Positions 23,935 to 32,289 of a stretch of DNA of 64,000 nt are shown one piece after another. Position 1 is the first letter of the stretch, and each line of letters opens with the position of its first letter. This DNA comes from Amnibacterium flavum. GTDB taxonomy: Bacteria; Actinomycetota; Actinomycetes; Actinomycetales; Microbacteriaceae. The translations under genes and the position numbers were made by a program. The DNA is taken from NCBI RefSeq assembly GCF_003097495.1, contig NZ_QEOP01000001.1, forward strand, positions 248,001 through 312,000, written 5' to 3'. A model generated the notes under the pieces. The model was not told the origin of the DNA. It did no database searches and worked only from the letters and a program-made list of their open reading frames with translations.

Positions 23935-24954
23935 ATGCGAGCAGCGCGTTATCAGGGGGATCATCTCGTCACCGTCGACGACATCCCCGTCCCCGAGGTC
24001 GGTCCGACGGACGTCCTCATCGTCCCCGAATACGTCGGACTGTGCGGCACCGACGCCCACATCGTCGACGGCGACTACCGGAGCATGCCGCCCATCACGC
24101 TCGGCCACGAGATCGGCGGCCGGATCGCCGCGGTCGGCTCGAGCGTCCGCAACCTGAAGGTCGGCGACCTCGTCAGCGTCGAACCGCACTACTACTGCGG
24201 CGTCTGCCTGTACTGCCAGACGGGACGGCTCAACATGTGCCCCGACCGGCGCGCCCCCGGAGTGCACCTCGACGGCGGGATGGCGGAGTTCCTCGTCGTC
24301 GACGAGACCATCGCCTACACGGTCCCCGGGACCGAGGACGCCCGTCGGGCCGCGCTCACCGAGCCGTTGGCCTGCGCCGTGCACGGGATGGACCGCCTCG
24401 CCCCCGAGTCGGGCCTCCCCATCGTCGTCTTCGGGGTCGGCCCGGTCGGGGCGCTGCTGATCATGCTCGCCCATCGCGCCGGACTGGGTCCGATCGTCGC
24501 CGTCGAGGGTCGGCCCGCCCGTCGTGACCTCGCTCAGCGTGTCGGCGCGGATGTGGTGCTCGACCCCTCGAGCGACGGCCTCCACGATCTCCTCATCGAG
24601 GCGAGCGGTGGCACCGGATTCCCGTACGCCATCGATGCGGTCGGCTCCGTCGCCGTAATGGAGACGGCGCTGCCCGCCCTCTCACGGGGCGGCCGCTACC
24701 TGATCTTCGGCGTCGCGCATCCCGACGCTCGTGCCAGCATCTCGCCGAACGACATCTACGCTCGCGAGCTCACCATCCTCGGCACCGCACTGAATCCGTA
24801 CACCCACCGGCGGGCCGCCAATCTGGCCCACCAACTCCCCCTCGATGAACTGCGCTTCGGCGACTTCCCGCTCGAACGGTTCGACGAGGCACTGGCGGCT
24901 CAGCGGGACGGCACGTACGACAAGGTCTTCATCACCCCTCAGACGAAGGATTGA
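23935..24954 (+). CDS. Zinc-dependent polyol dehydrogenase (sorbitol/threonine dehydrogenase type)
   Basis: A 339-residue MDR enzyme. Zinc ligands are in YVGLCGTDAHI and TLGHEIGGRI with Glu in the next strand; the cysteine cluster CGVCLYCQTGRLNMC carries structural zinc. VFGVGPVGALLIML is the NAD motif. It resembles polyol dehydrogenases more than short alcohol enzymes. The start at ATG 23935 lacks a Shine-Dalgarno and lies 26 bases after the operator, so the mRNA may be leaderless or very short-leadered. An SDR dehydrogenase follows in the same operon. It probably oxidises the imported polyol or a pathway intermediate to a ketose. Confidence 0.85.
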   Translation: MRAARYQGDHLVTVDDIPVPEVGPTDVLIVPEYVGLCGTDAHIVDGDYRSMPPITLGHEIGGRIAAVGSSVRNLKVGDLVSVEPHYYCGVCLYCQTGRLNMCPDRRAPGVHLDGGMAEFLVVDETIAYTVPGTEDARRAALTEPLACAVHGMDRLAPESGLPIVVFGVGPVGALLIMLAHRAGLGPIVAVEGRPARRDLAQRVGADVVLDPSSDGLHDLLIEASGGTGFPYAIDAVGSVAVMETALPALSRGGRYLIFGVAHPDARASISPNDIYARELTILGTALNPYTHRRAANLAHQLPLDELRFGDFPLERFDEALAAQRDGTYDKVFITPQTKD

Positions 24955-24959
24955 CCGAC

Positions 24960-25712
24960 ATGGACCTCTTCCGACTCGACGGACGCGTCGCCCTCATCAC
25001 CGGCGGCGCCTCGGGAATCGGTCTCGCGACCGCACGACTGCTCTCGGAGGCGGGAGCGAAGGTGTGGATCGGCGACCTCGACCCTGCGACGGGCGAGCCG
25101 GCCGCGGACTCCGTCGACGGGCGGTTCGTCCGGATGGACGTCTCCTCGACCGAATCGGTCGACGCGGCGGTCGACGCCGTTCTGGCCACGGAGGGGCGTC
25201 TCGACATCGGCGTGAACTGCGCGGGGATCCGGCACCTGGGCGCGAACGCGGAGTCGCTCACCGACGACGAGTGGGCGACGGTCATGGACATCAACTCCAC
25301 GGGCGTCTTCCGGTCCTGCCGGGCGGAGGCGCGTCCCATGCTCGCCGCGGGTTCCGGCGCGATCGTGAACATCGCCTCGATGTCGGGGCACATCGTGAAC
25401 CGGCCGCAATCGCAGGCGACGTACAACGCGTCGAAGGCGGCTGTCATCATGCTGACCAAGTCGGTCGCGGTCGAGTGGGCGGCCCGGGGAGTCCGTGTCA
25501 ACAGCGTCTCCCCCGGCTACGTCGAGACGGCTCTCACCGCGCGCAGCAGGGCGATGCCCGAGCGCCTCGACGCCTGGCTGCAGGCGACACCCATGGGCCG
25601 TCTCGGGCAGCCCGAGGAGATCGCCGCCGCGGTGCTGTTCCTCGTGTCCGACGCCGCGTCGTTCGTCACCGGCTCTGACCTGTCGATCGATGGCGGCTAC
25701 ACGTCGGTTTGA
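24960..25712 (+). CDS. SDR-family sugar/polyol dehydrogenase
   Basis: A 250-residue classical SDR. TGGASGIG is the NAD motif, NCAGIRH the NAG-type motif, SMSGHIVNR leads to the catalytic Tyr/Lys in YNASKAAV, and the C terminus GSDLSIDGGYTSV is the usual tetramer-interface ending. ATG 24960 is preferred over a TTG nine bases upstream because AAGGA is correctly spaced only for the ATG. It is cotranscribed with the zinc dehydrogenase and converges on the mannitol dehydrogenase gene. It is likely a second polyol or sugar oxidation step. Confidence 0.88.
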   Translation: MDLFRLDGRVALITGGASGIGLATARLLSEAGAKVWIGDLDPATGEPAADSVDGRFVRMDVSSTESVDAAVDAVLATEGRLDIGVNCAGIRHLGANAESLTDDEWATVMDINSTGVFRSCRAEARPMLAAGSGAIVNIASMSGHIVNRPQSQATYNASKAAVIMLTKSVAVEWAARGVRVNSVSPGYVETALTARSRAMPERLDAWLQATPMGRLGQPEEIAAAVLFLVSDAASFVTGSDLSIDGGYTSV

Positions 25713-25816
25713 GCGAGGGATAGTCCCTGTTCGGCGCCGCAGGATCGCGAGGGTCAACCCGACCTCGCTCTCCCTCTCCGTCTCCGTCTCCGTTCCCGTG
25801 TAAGGGCATGGAGAAT

Positions 25817-25856
25817 GACTCGGCTCCGCACAGCAGCTGTCGCGCGGAGCCGAGTC
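25817..25856. terminator. Hairpin between convergent operons
   Basis: A perfect 13-bp stem GACTCGGCTCCGC / GCGGAGCCGAGTC with a 14-nt loop and GTTT after it on the plus strand. It can stop transcription from the SDR side. Confidence 0.75.
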
Positions 25857-25866
25857 GTTTCCGTCA

Positions 25867-25938
25867 GTGCAGTCAGCCCTCGGCGTGCAGTCAGTCCTCG
25901 AAGTGCAGTCAGTCCTCGAAGTGCAGTCAGTCCTCGGC
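25867..25938. repeat. Four tandem 18-bp units copying the end of the mannitol dehydrogenase gene
   Basis: Four contiguous units GTGCAGTCAGTCCTCGRM. Unit 4 (25921-25938) contains the last codons and stop of the minus-strand gene; units 1-3 are copies lying beyond the stop. There are no unique spacers, so this is not CRISPR. Confidence 0.9.
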
Positions 25939-27405
25939 GAGAAGTCTGTCGAGGGCGGCGCCCGCTCCCCCGTCGTGCAGCACGGCGAGGGTGGCAAGAT
26001 ACGGCTCTCGGAACGCCGGGTCGTCGACGAGGTCGCCGAAGAGCAGACGGTTCTCGATGAACGCCGTCGGGTTCTCGCGCTGCGAGAGGGCGATGGCCTG
26101 CAGGCTGTCCGCCAGCCGGTCGACGATCACGATGGGCTGGCCCTCCTCATCGACCCCCTCGGCGTAGCGAGCCCAGCTGGCGACGACGCCGGCGGAGAGC
26201 GGCACGGGAACGCCTGCCGCGAGGTCGTGTCGCACGACGGGGAGCAGCCATTTCGGGATCCGGTCGCTGGACTCCGCGCAGAGCCGAGCAAGGGTGTCGC
26301 GGATCTCGGGGTTCGAGAAGCGCTCGATCAGTTCCGCCTTGTACGCGTCGAGGTCGATGCCGGGAACGGGGTCCAGCGAGGGGGTGGCCTCGCGGTCCAT
26401 GTAGCGGCGGAGGAGCTCAGCGATGCGCTCGTCGGCGAGCGCCTCGTGCGCGTAGCGGTACCCCGCGAGGTAGCCGAAGTAGGTGAGGCCCTGGTGGCTG
26501 GCGTTGAGCAGGCGCAGCTTCATGAGCTCGTACGGCAGCACATCGTCGACCAGTTGCGCTCCGACGAGCTCCCACTCGGGCCTCCCGGCCGGGAAGTGGT
26601 CCTCGACGACCCATTGCGTGAACGGTTCGCACACGACGGGCCAGCGGTCGACGATGCCGAACCGCTCTTCGATCTCGGCCCGATCGGCGTCGGTGGTCAC
26701 CGGGGTGATGCGGTCGACCATGGCGTTCGGAAACGCGACCTCCGACTCGATCCAGTCGGCCAGCTCGGGGTCGACGAGGCGGGCGAAGCCGCCGATGGCC
26801 TGCTTCGCCACATCACCGTTCGATTGGATGTTGTCGCAGGACTGCACGGTGAACGGCGGGGTTCCCGCATCGCGCCGTCGTCGGAGCGCGGCCACGATCA
26901 GACCGAACGCACTGTGCGGGAGTCCCGACCCCGCGAGATCGGCCGCGATGTCGGGGCTGCTCGGGTCGAACTCGCCCGTGGCCGGGTCGATGCTGTACCC
27001 GCCCTCGGTGATGGTGAGCGAGACGATGCGCACCGCCGGATCCGCCATCCGCGCGATGACCGCCTCGGGGTCGTCGGGGGCGAACAGGTAGTCGATCATC
27101 GAGCCGATCACGCGGGCTTCGCGGCTGCCGTCCGCGTGCTTGAGCATCACGGTGTACAGGTGGTCCTGTGCGGCGAGCGCCTCGGCCATGCGCCGGTCCT
27201 GCGGGAGCACGCCGACACCGCAGAGCGCGAAGTCGAGGGCAAGACCCCGCGACATCAGTTCGTCGAGGTAGACCGCCTGGTGGGCGCGGTGGAAGCCGCC
27301 CACTCCGAAGTGCACGATTCCCACGCTGAGACTCGACCGGTCGTAAGCGGGTACCGCGACCTCCGGATCCAGCTGGTCGAGGGTCTGGTCGGAGAGCTCT
27401 GTCAT
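25927..27405 (-). CDS. Mannitol dehydrogenase family protein (fructuronate reductase/mannitol dehydrogenase type)
   Basis: A 492-residue long-chain polyol dehydrogenase, full family length. GIVHFGVGGFHRAHQAVYLDE is the N-terminal NAD signature, TITEGGY follows, and the catalytic Lys is in ELMKLRLLNASHQGLTYFGYLAG. The family oxidises mannitol, arabinitol or similar polyols, or reduces fructuronate and tagaturonate. It is the last gene of the ABC transporter transcript, 14 bases after the cyclase. Its 3' end is multiplied into a four-unit tandem repeat. With the zinc ADH and SDR it makes three dehydrogenase types for one regulon. Confidence 0.9.
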   Translation of the reverse strand: MTELSDQTLDQLDPEVAVPAYDRSSLSVGIVHFGVGGFHRAHQAVYLDELMSRGLALDFALCGVGVLPQDRRMAEALAAQDHLYTVMLKHADGSREARVIGSMIDYLFAPDDPEAVIARMADPAVRIVSLTITEGGYSIDPATGEFDPSSPDIAADLAGSGLPHSAFGLIVAALRRRRDAGTPPFTVQSCDNIQSNGDVAKQAIGGFARLVDPELADWIESEVAFPNAMVDRITPVTTDADRAEIEERFGIVDRWPVVCEPFTQWVVEDHFPAGRPEWELVGAQLVDDVLPYELMKLRLLNASHQGLTYFGYLAGYRYAHEALADERIAELLRRYMDREATPSLDPVPGIDLDAYKAELIERFSNPEIRDTLARLCAESSDRIPKWLLPVVRHDLAAGVPVPLSAGVVASWARYAEGVDEEGQPIVIVDRLADSLQAIALSQRENPTAFIENRLLFGDLVDDPAFREPYLATLAVLHDGGAGAALDRLLAED

Positions 27406-27419
27406 GTCGGTGAGTCCCG

Positions 27420-28382
27420 TCAGCGGATCGCGATGGGGTTGACCGGTGCGCCGCTCGCCCCGTGCACCTTGAGAGGAGCCGCCGTGTAGAGGAAGTCCCA
27501 GCGGTTGTCCGCGGCGCAGGCCGCGGCCAGGTCGTCGAGCCAGACGATCTCGGTGAAAGCGATGCCGAGGTTGCGCATGAGCGCGTTGTGCAGTGGCAGC
27601 TCGACGCCGGACTCGTGCCAGGTGGTCTCGTTGGCGACGAGGTCGGTGACCAGGTTGGGGATCTCCATGCGCTGGAACCATTCGACGAGGTCCCGCGACC
27701 AGGTGAGTCCCGGCTCGTTCCAGTCGGCGTAGAACTCCTCCGGGGTCGTCTCGTAATAGTGCCCCAGCCAACCGGTACGGATGACGATGATGTCGCGCGG
27801 CTGGATCTCGATGCCCTGCGCGCGGGCCGCGTCCTGCAGGTCGAGGTGCGTGAAGCTCTCACCCTTGCCCAGCGACTCCTTGCCGTAGTAGCGAGCCATG
27901 TCGATGAGCACGCCGTGGCCGACCACCCCGCGTTCGGCGATCGGGAGGATGGAGGCCTTCCGCAGCTCGCCGTCGGTGGTCATCGCGTCGTAGCCGTTCC
28001 AGATCTGCCCGCCGTACCAGAGGTGCCCGAGAGCGTCGTACTGGGTCGAGCCCTGGAGGAACATTTCGATCTTGTCGTCGGCCCAGTGGTGACCGCTCGC
28101 CGGCTCCTCAGCGCCGCGCTGGAAGAAGCCCTCGTCGGACACCGACGTGCGGACGGCCCCGGTGCGGGTGGGGTGCACGGGGTCTTCGAAGCCGGGCTTG
28201 CCGATCGGCACCTGCAGGGTGAACGACTGGCCGGAACGGATCGCGGCCGCCCCTCGCAGGGCCTCTTCCGGGGTCAGGTAGTTGAGGCTGCCGACCTCGT
28301 CATCGGGACCCCATTTGCCCCAGTTCTTGGGCGCATCGTCGCCGAGCAGTTCCGCGATCGTGCGCGGTGAATCACTGGACAT
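27420..28382 (-). CDS. Cyclase-family (kynurenine-formamidase-like) metal hydrolase
   Basis: A 320-residue protein of the putative cyclase family (PF04199). GPDDEVGSLNYLTPEE near the N terminus and STQYDALGHLWYGGQIWNG match the metal-binding region, with Asp/His in the place of the HxGTHxD motif; RDIIVIRTGWLGH and LPLHNALMRNLGIAFTEIVWLDDL are conserved late strands. Family members hydrolyse formamides, amides or lactones using Zn or Mn. It lies between the permease and mannitol dehydrogenase genes. A lactonase or ester-opening role in the sugar pathway is possible, but unproven. Confidence 0.8.
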   Translation of the reverse strand: MSSDSPRTIAELLGDDAPKNWGKWGPDDEVGSLNYLTPEEALRGAAAIRSGQSFTLQVPIGKPGFEDPVHPTRTGAVRTSVSDEGFFQRGAEEPASGHHWADDKIEMFLQGSTQYDALGHLWYGGQIWNGYDAMTTDGELRKASILPIAERGVVGHGVLIDMARYYGKESLGKGESFTHLDLQDAARAQGIEIQPRDIIVIRTGWLGHYYETTPEEFYADWNEPGLTWSRDLVEWFQRMEIPNLVTDLVANETTWHESGVELPLHNALMRNLGIAFTEIVWLDDLAAACAADNRWDFLYTAAPLKVHGASGAPVNPIAIR

Positions 28383-28453
28383 CAGGTACCTCTTCTACTT
28401 CTCGTCTGTCGCTTCTTCGGGACGGTAACGCCGGGGTCGCTGCCGGGTCGGCG

Positions 28454-29464
28454 TCAGCCCGCTCGGGTGAGCTTGCGGGCGACGGTGCTGAAGGAGACCG
28501 CCGCGATGAGCACGAGACCCTGGAACAGGAACTGCGCGAACGCCGGGACGCCGATGATCGCGAGCCCGTTGAAGCCGGTGGCGACGGTGACGACACCGAC
28601 GACGGTGCCGAGGATGTGGAACTGCCCCTCCCGCATCACGGCTGTTCCGAGGAACGCGGCCGCGAAGGCTTGCAGGGTGTACCCGTCACCTCCCGTCGCC
28701 TGCCCGCTGCCGACGACGGAGGCGAGGAGGATGCCGGTGATCGCCGCGCAGATCGAGCAGATCACAAACGCCGCGGTCGTGACGCTGCGGACGGGGACGC
28801 CGACGAGACGGGATGCCTCCGCGTTGCCGCCGACGGCCTGGATGTTGCGGCCGAGGACGGTGCGGTTGAGCACCACCCAGAGGATCGCGACGATGACGAC
28901 CATGTAGTAGACGTTCTTCGGGATGCCGAACCAGGTGCCGACGGAGATCTCGGTGAACTCGGGCACGTAGGCGCCGAACGGCTGGGCGGCTCCGCCCGAG
29001 ATCAGGTAGTTCGCACCGATCGCCACGCTGCCGACACCGAGGGTGGCCACGAGCGCGTTGACCCCGAGTCGCGTGACGAGGAACGAGTTGAGCAGACCGA
29101 CAGCCAGGCCGATCAGGATGGCGACGATGATCGCGACCGGGATCGGGACGCCGCCGATCAGCATGGCGGCGACGGCGATGCCCGAGAGGCTCGCGGTGTT
29201 GCCGATGCTGAGGTCGAACTGGTTGGCGGCGAGGACCAGGGTCAGACCGCACGCGACGATCGCCGCGAGAGCGGACTGGTTGAAGATCTGGACGATGTTG
29301 CCCCAGGACAGGAAGTACTTGGGCTCCATGATCGAGAACACGATCACGAGGAGTGCGAGCACGATGAGAGCGCCGTACTTGCCCATGAACAGGGTGACGG
29401 ACTGCCCCGCCGACCGCTTCGGAGTTGTGTCGACGGCGGGCGCCGGCGCGATGTCGGTGGTCAT
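28454..29464 (-). CDS. Sugar ABC transporter permease (RbsC type)
   Basis: A 336-residue inner-membrane permease of the ribose/xylose/inositol class, with 8-10 hydrophobic helices from KYGALIVLALLVIVFSIM to FLFQGLVLIAAVSFS. The class motif is LVLAANQFDLSIGNTASLSGI near the third helix, and the coupling loop is AVGGNAEASRLVGVPV, followed by AAAFLGTAVMREGQ. Its ATG overlaps the ATPase stop. It works with the ATPase and binding protein as a complete importer with one permease gene, the usual arrangement for a homodimeric channel. Confidence 0.92.
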   Translation of the reverse strand: MTTDIAPAPAVDTTPKRSAGQSVTLFMGKYGALIVLALLVIVFSIMEPKYFLSWGNIVQIFNQSALAAIVACGLTLVLAANQFDLSIGNTASLSGIAVAAMLIGGVPIPVAIIVAILIGLAVGLLNSFLVTRLGVNALVATLGVGSVAIGANYLISGGAAQPFGAYVPEFTEISVGTWFGIPKNVYYMVVIVAILWVVLNRTVLGRNIQAVGGNAEASRLVGVPVRSVTTAAFVICSICAAITGILLASVVGSGQATGGDGYTLQAFAAAFLGTAVMREGQFHILGTVVGVVTVATGFNGLAIIGVPAFAQFLFQGLVLIAAVSFSTVARKLTRAG

Positions 29465-31029
29465 ACGATTTCTTCCTTCACGTGGTCGTTGTAGATCTCG
29501 GAGAGCATCTGTTCCTCGGTGACGCCCGGCCCCTGCAGTTCGCCGATGGTCCGCCCCTCCACCATCACCACGACGCGGTGGCAGATGGAGAGCTCCTCGA
29601 GCTCGGAGCTGACGACGACGACCGCATTGCCGGCCGCCGCGAAATCCTCCATGGTCTGCCAGATCTGCTGGCGCGCACCGATGTCGACGCCACGGGTCGG
29701 CTCGTCGAGGAGCATGACCCGGGCGCCGCGCGAGAGCCACCGGCCGAAGACGACCTTCTGCTGGTTGCCGCCCGACAGGGTTCCGACGGCCACCTGGGGG
29801 TCGCGAGCCTTGATGCTGAGCGCCTTCACCATGCGGTCGGTGACGCCGTTCGCCTTGCGGTCGCTGACGAACGGGGAGAAGCGGTTCGCGACGGTCGAAC
29901 CCCAGGCACCCATCGTCATGTTCGAGCGGACCGAATCGGTCATGATGAGCGCCTGCGAGCGGCGCTCCTCGGGGACGAGTGCGACACCCTGGCGGACCGC
30001 ATCGCGCACATTGGCCGCGCGGTACGGCTTGCCGTCGAGGGTCATCTCGCCGCTCGTGAGCTTGCGCTCGCCGAAGATGGCGCCGAAGGTCTCGGTCCGG
30101 CCGGCGCCGACCACGCCGGCGATGCCGACGATCTCGCCCGCGCGGACATCGAAGCTGACGTCGCGCACGCGGTCCCCGTCGGAGAGGTGCGATGCCGAGA
30201 AGACGATAGGCGCGTCGCGATCGACCCGCGAGATCTCGGCGCGGGGGCCGAGACCCACGGTCGAACCGGTGATGCCGCGGACGAGGTCGTCGCGGGTGTA
30301 CCCACCGCGTTCGAAGCGACCCGTGACCCTGCCGTCCTTGAAGACGGTGATGCGGTCGCTGAGGTCCTCGATCTCTCCCAGCCGGTGACTCACGTAGGCC
30401 ACGGTCACACCGGTGGCGGCGAGGTCGCGGACGATGCGGAAGAGGCGCTGGCATTCGACGTCGGAGAGCACTGCCGTCGGCTCGTCCATCGCGATGAAGC
30501 GGACATCGCGGACGAGCGCACGACCGATCGCGACGAGGCCGCGCTCCGCGGGACTGAGCTGGCGGACCGGCTTGCGGAGCGAGAAGCCCATGCCGAGCAG
30601 GTCGGCGACGTCCTTCGCGCGACGCGACGCCTCGCGTCGGTCGACGAAGCCGAGACGTCCGACCTCCTTCACACCCAGCGTCATGTTGTCGATCGCCGAG
30701 AAGTCGGGGATCAGCGCAAGCTCCTGATGGATGAAGGAGAAGCCGAGCGCATCGGCGTCGGCCGGACGCTCGATCGAACGCTCCTCGCCATCGACGAGGA
30801 TGCTCCCCGAGCTCGGGGTGATCACCCCGCCGATGATGTTCAGGAGGGTGGACTTGCCGGCGCCGTTGGCGCCGACAAGTCCGTGGATCTCACCTCGACG
30901 GAAATCGAGACTGACCCCCGAGAGCGCCCTGACAGCTCCGAACGACCGGCTGACGTCGCGTGCTTCGACGAGGGGCACGCTCGGGTCGACCTGAGTCACG
31001 GTGTCGGGAGCTGGTTCGCGGTTAGCCAT
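29461..31029 (-). CDS. Sugar ABC transporter ATP-binding protein (RbsA type)
   Basis: A 522-residue protein with two fused nucleotide-binding domains. Domain 1 has GLVGANGAGKSTLLN (Walker A), an LSPAERG-type signature and FIAMDEPTAVL (Walker B). Domain 2 has GIAGVVGAGRTETFGA, where Arg replaces the Walker Lys as is normal for this class, then LSGGNQQKVVFGRWL and VMLLDEPTRGVD. It energises import of a pentose, hexose or polyol. It lies 54 bases after the binding-protein gene and overlaps the permease. Its Asn/Arg-rich start MANREPAPDTVTQVD precedes the first domain. Confidence 0.93.
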   Translation of the reverse strand: MANREPAPDTVTQVDPSVPLVEARDVSRSFGAVRALSGVSLDFRRGEIHGLVGANGAGKSTLLNIIGGVITPSSGSILVDGEERSIERPADADALGFSFIHQELALIPDFSAIDNMTLGVKEVGRLGFVDRREASRRAKDVADLLGMGFSLRKPVRQLSPAERGLVAIGRALVRDVRFIAMDEPTAVLSDVECQRLFRIVRDLAATGVTVAYVSHRLGEIEDLSDRITVFKDGRVTGRFERGGYTRDDLVRGITGSTVGLGPRAEISRVDRDAPIVFSASHLSDGDRVRDVSFDVRAGEIVGIAGVVGAGRTETFGAIFGERKLTSGEMTLDGKPYRAANVRDAVRQGVALVPEERRSQALIMTDSVRSNMTMGAWGSTVANRFSPFVSDRKANGVTDRMVKALSIKARDPQVAVGTLSGGNQQKVVFGRWLSRGARVMLLDEPTRGVDIGARQQIWQTMEDFAAAGNAVVVVSSELEELSICHRVVVMVEGRTIGELQGPGVTEEQMLSEIYNDHVKEEIV

Positions 31030-31083
31030 TGGTCCATGGTCTTTCTCGGGGGTCGATCTCGGTTCTGGCGATGCGAGCGGGAA

Positions 31084-32094
31084 TTAGTTCCGCTCGACCT
31101 CCGGGTGATCTTCGAGGAACTGGTCGATGTTCTCGGAGGTGAGGACGATGTTCGACGCCGTCAGTCCCTTCGGCTCGCCATCCTTCAGGTATCCGTTGAC
31201 CAGCTCGAGCGCCTGGGCACCCATGCCGTCGAAGTCGATCCAGAGGTCGGCGGCCACGGCACCGCTCTTGATGCCGTCGAGGATGGACACGCTGTAGTCC
31301 CAGGTGAAGATGGGCAGCGCATCGGTGCGGCCGGCCTGCTGGATGCCCGCGAGGGCTCCCGCGGTCGAGTCGGAGAAGCAGGACCAGATGGCGAAGTTGC
31401 CGGAGCCCTCCGGGTTCGCCGCGAGCCATGCAGCTGTCGCGTTCTGCGCGTCGACGACCTGGCCCGGGATCGGGAACTCGTGCTTGTCGACCTTGATATC
31501 GAGCCCGGCCTTCTCGATCTGCTCATCGCGGTACTCGGCGCGCAGACGGCACGGGGTGCCGGGCGTGTAGTCGAGCGTCAGGATGTTGGTGACCTTGTTG
31601 TCCTCGAGGTACTTCACGAAGACGTCGTTGATGGGCTCGGGGGCGACGAGGTCCACCGCGCCGGCCATGCCGTCGAGCAGGGGGCTGGCGAGGAAGAACA
31701 CAGGGATCTCCGCGGCCTTCGCCTGGGAGAGGCACTGGGCCATCTGGTCCTGGGCGAACGTGGTGATGATGAGCGCCGTGACCTGACGCGTCACGTACTG
31801 GCTGCAGATCGTGTTGGCCTGGCCTGCGTCGCCCTTCGGGTCCTGGGTCAGGACCTCCCAGCCGGCATCCTTGAACGCCTTGTTGGTGCTGTTGTCGAAC
31901 GCGGCGTCGGAGGCCGACGTCATGTCGAACGCGACGAGCCCGAGGGTCTGATCGCCCCCGCCGCCGCCTTCACCGCCGCCACCACCGCTGTCGCCGGCGC
32001 ATCCGGCCAGGGTGATCGCGAGGCCGGCGACGATCGCCATTCCCGCGGCGACACGGCTGCGCCGCGCCACCTTGTTGAAAACAGTGCTGTGCAT
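31084..32094 (-). CDS. Sugar ABC transporter substrate-binding lipoprotein (RbsB type)
   Basis: A 336-residue lipoprotein. The basic N terminus and hydrophobic core end in the lipobox LAGC (Cys 32). A Gly/Asp/Glu-rich linker follows, then the periplasmic-binding-protein fold of the ribose class (LGLVAFDMTSASDAAF, DKHEFPIPGQVVDAQNATAAWLAANP). It binds the imported substrate outside the cell. Extra cysteines (CSQYVTRQ, CLSQAK, CRLRAEY, CFSDS) may form disulfides, unusual for RbsB. It is the first gene of the transporter transcript, with an operator 70 bp upstream that matches the one at 23888. Confidence 0.9.
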   Translation of the reverse strand: MHSTVFNKVARRSRVAAGMAIVAGLAITLAGCAGDSGGGGGEGGGGGDQTLGLVAFDMTSASDAAFDNSTNKAFKDAGWEVLTQDPKGDAGQANTICSQYVTRQVTALIITTFAQDQMAQCLSQAKAAEIPVFFLASPLLDGMAGAVDLVAPEPINDVFVKYLEDNKVTNILTLDYTPGTPCRLRAEYRDEQIEKAGLDIKVDKHEFPIPGQVVDAQNATAAWLAANPEGSGNFAIWSCFSDSTAGALAGIQQAGRTDALPIFTWDYSVSILDGIKSGAVAADLWIDFDGMGAQALELVNGYLKDGEPKGLTASNIVLTSENIDQFLEDHPEVERN

Positions 32095-32163
32095 GACTAC
32101 TCCACTTCTTTGTCAAGAGTCCGCGGTGCGACACAGGTGTGGCACCACCGTTGGTGCTGACAG

Positions 32164-32184
32164 GTTGTAAACGTATCCTATCAA
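32164..32184. promoter_or_regulatory. GntR operator, copy 3
   Basis: GTTGTAAACGTATCCTATCA(A) is identical over 21 bp to 23888-23908 and partly continues in the flank (GTGGTCATCT against CTGGGCATCT). The left half (TTACAA) is degenerate (TGACAG). It lies upstream of the binding-protein gene. Confidence 0.75.
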
Positions 32185-32289
32185 GTGGTCATCTAGTAAT
32201 ATCTCGTTCCGACCGAACGAAGGTTGGTGTTCCGGCCGCGCGAGCGGACTCGCGACGGCGCCGGCCGAGTGCCGACGCGGATAGGCCGG

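Noticed and set aside
25867-25938. Possible small CRISPR array
   Set aside because: The four units are contiguous without spacers and match the end of the adjacent gene.
29425-32160. Open frame of about 911 codons antisense to the ABC transporter genes
   Set aside because: No domain or signal is visible; Walker motifs, signature and lipobox are all on the minus strand.
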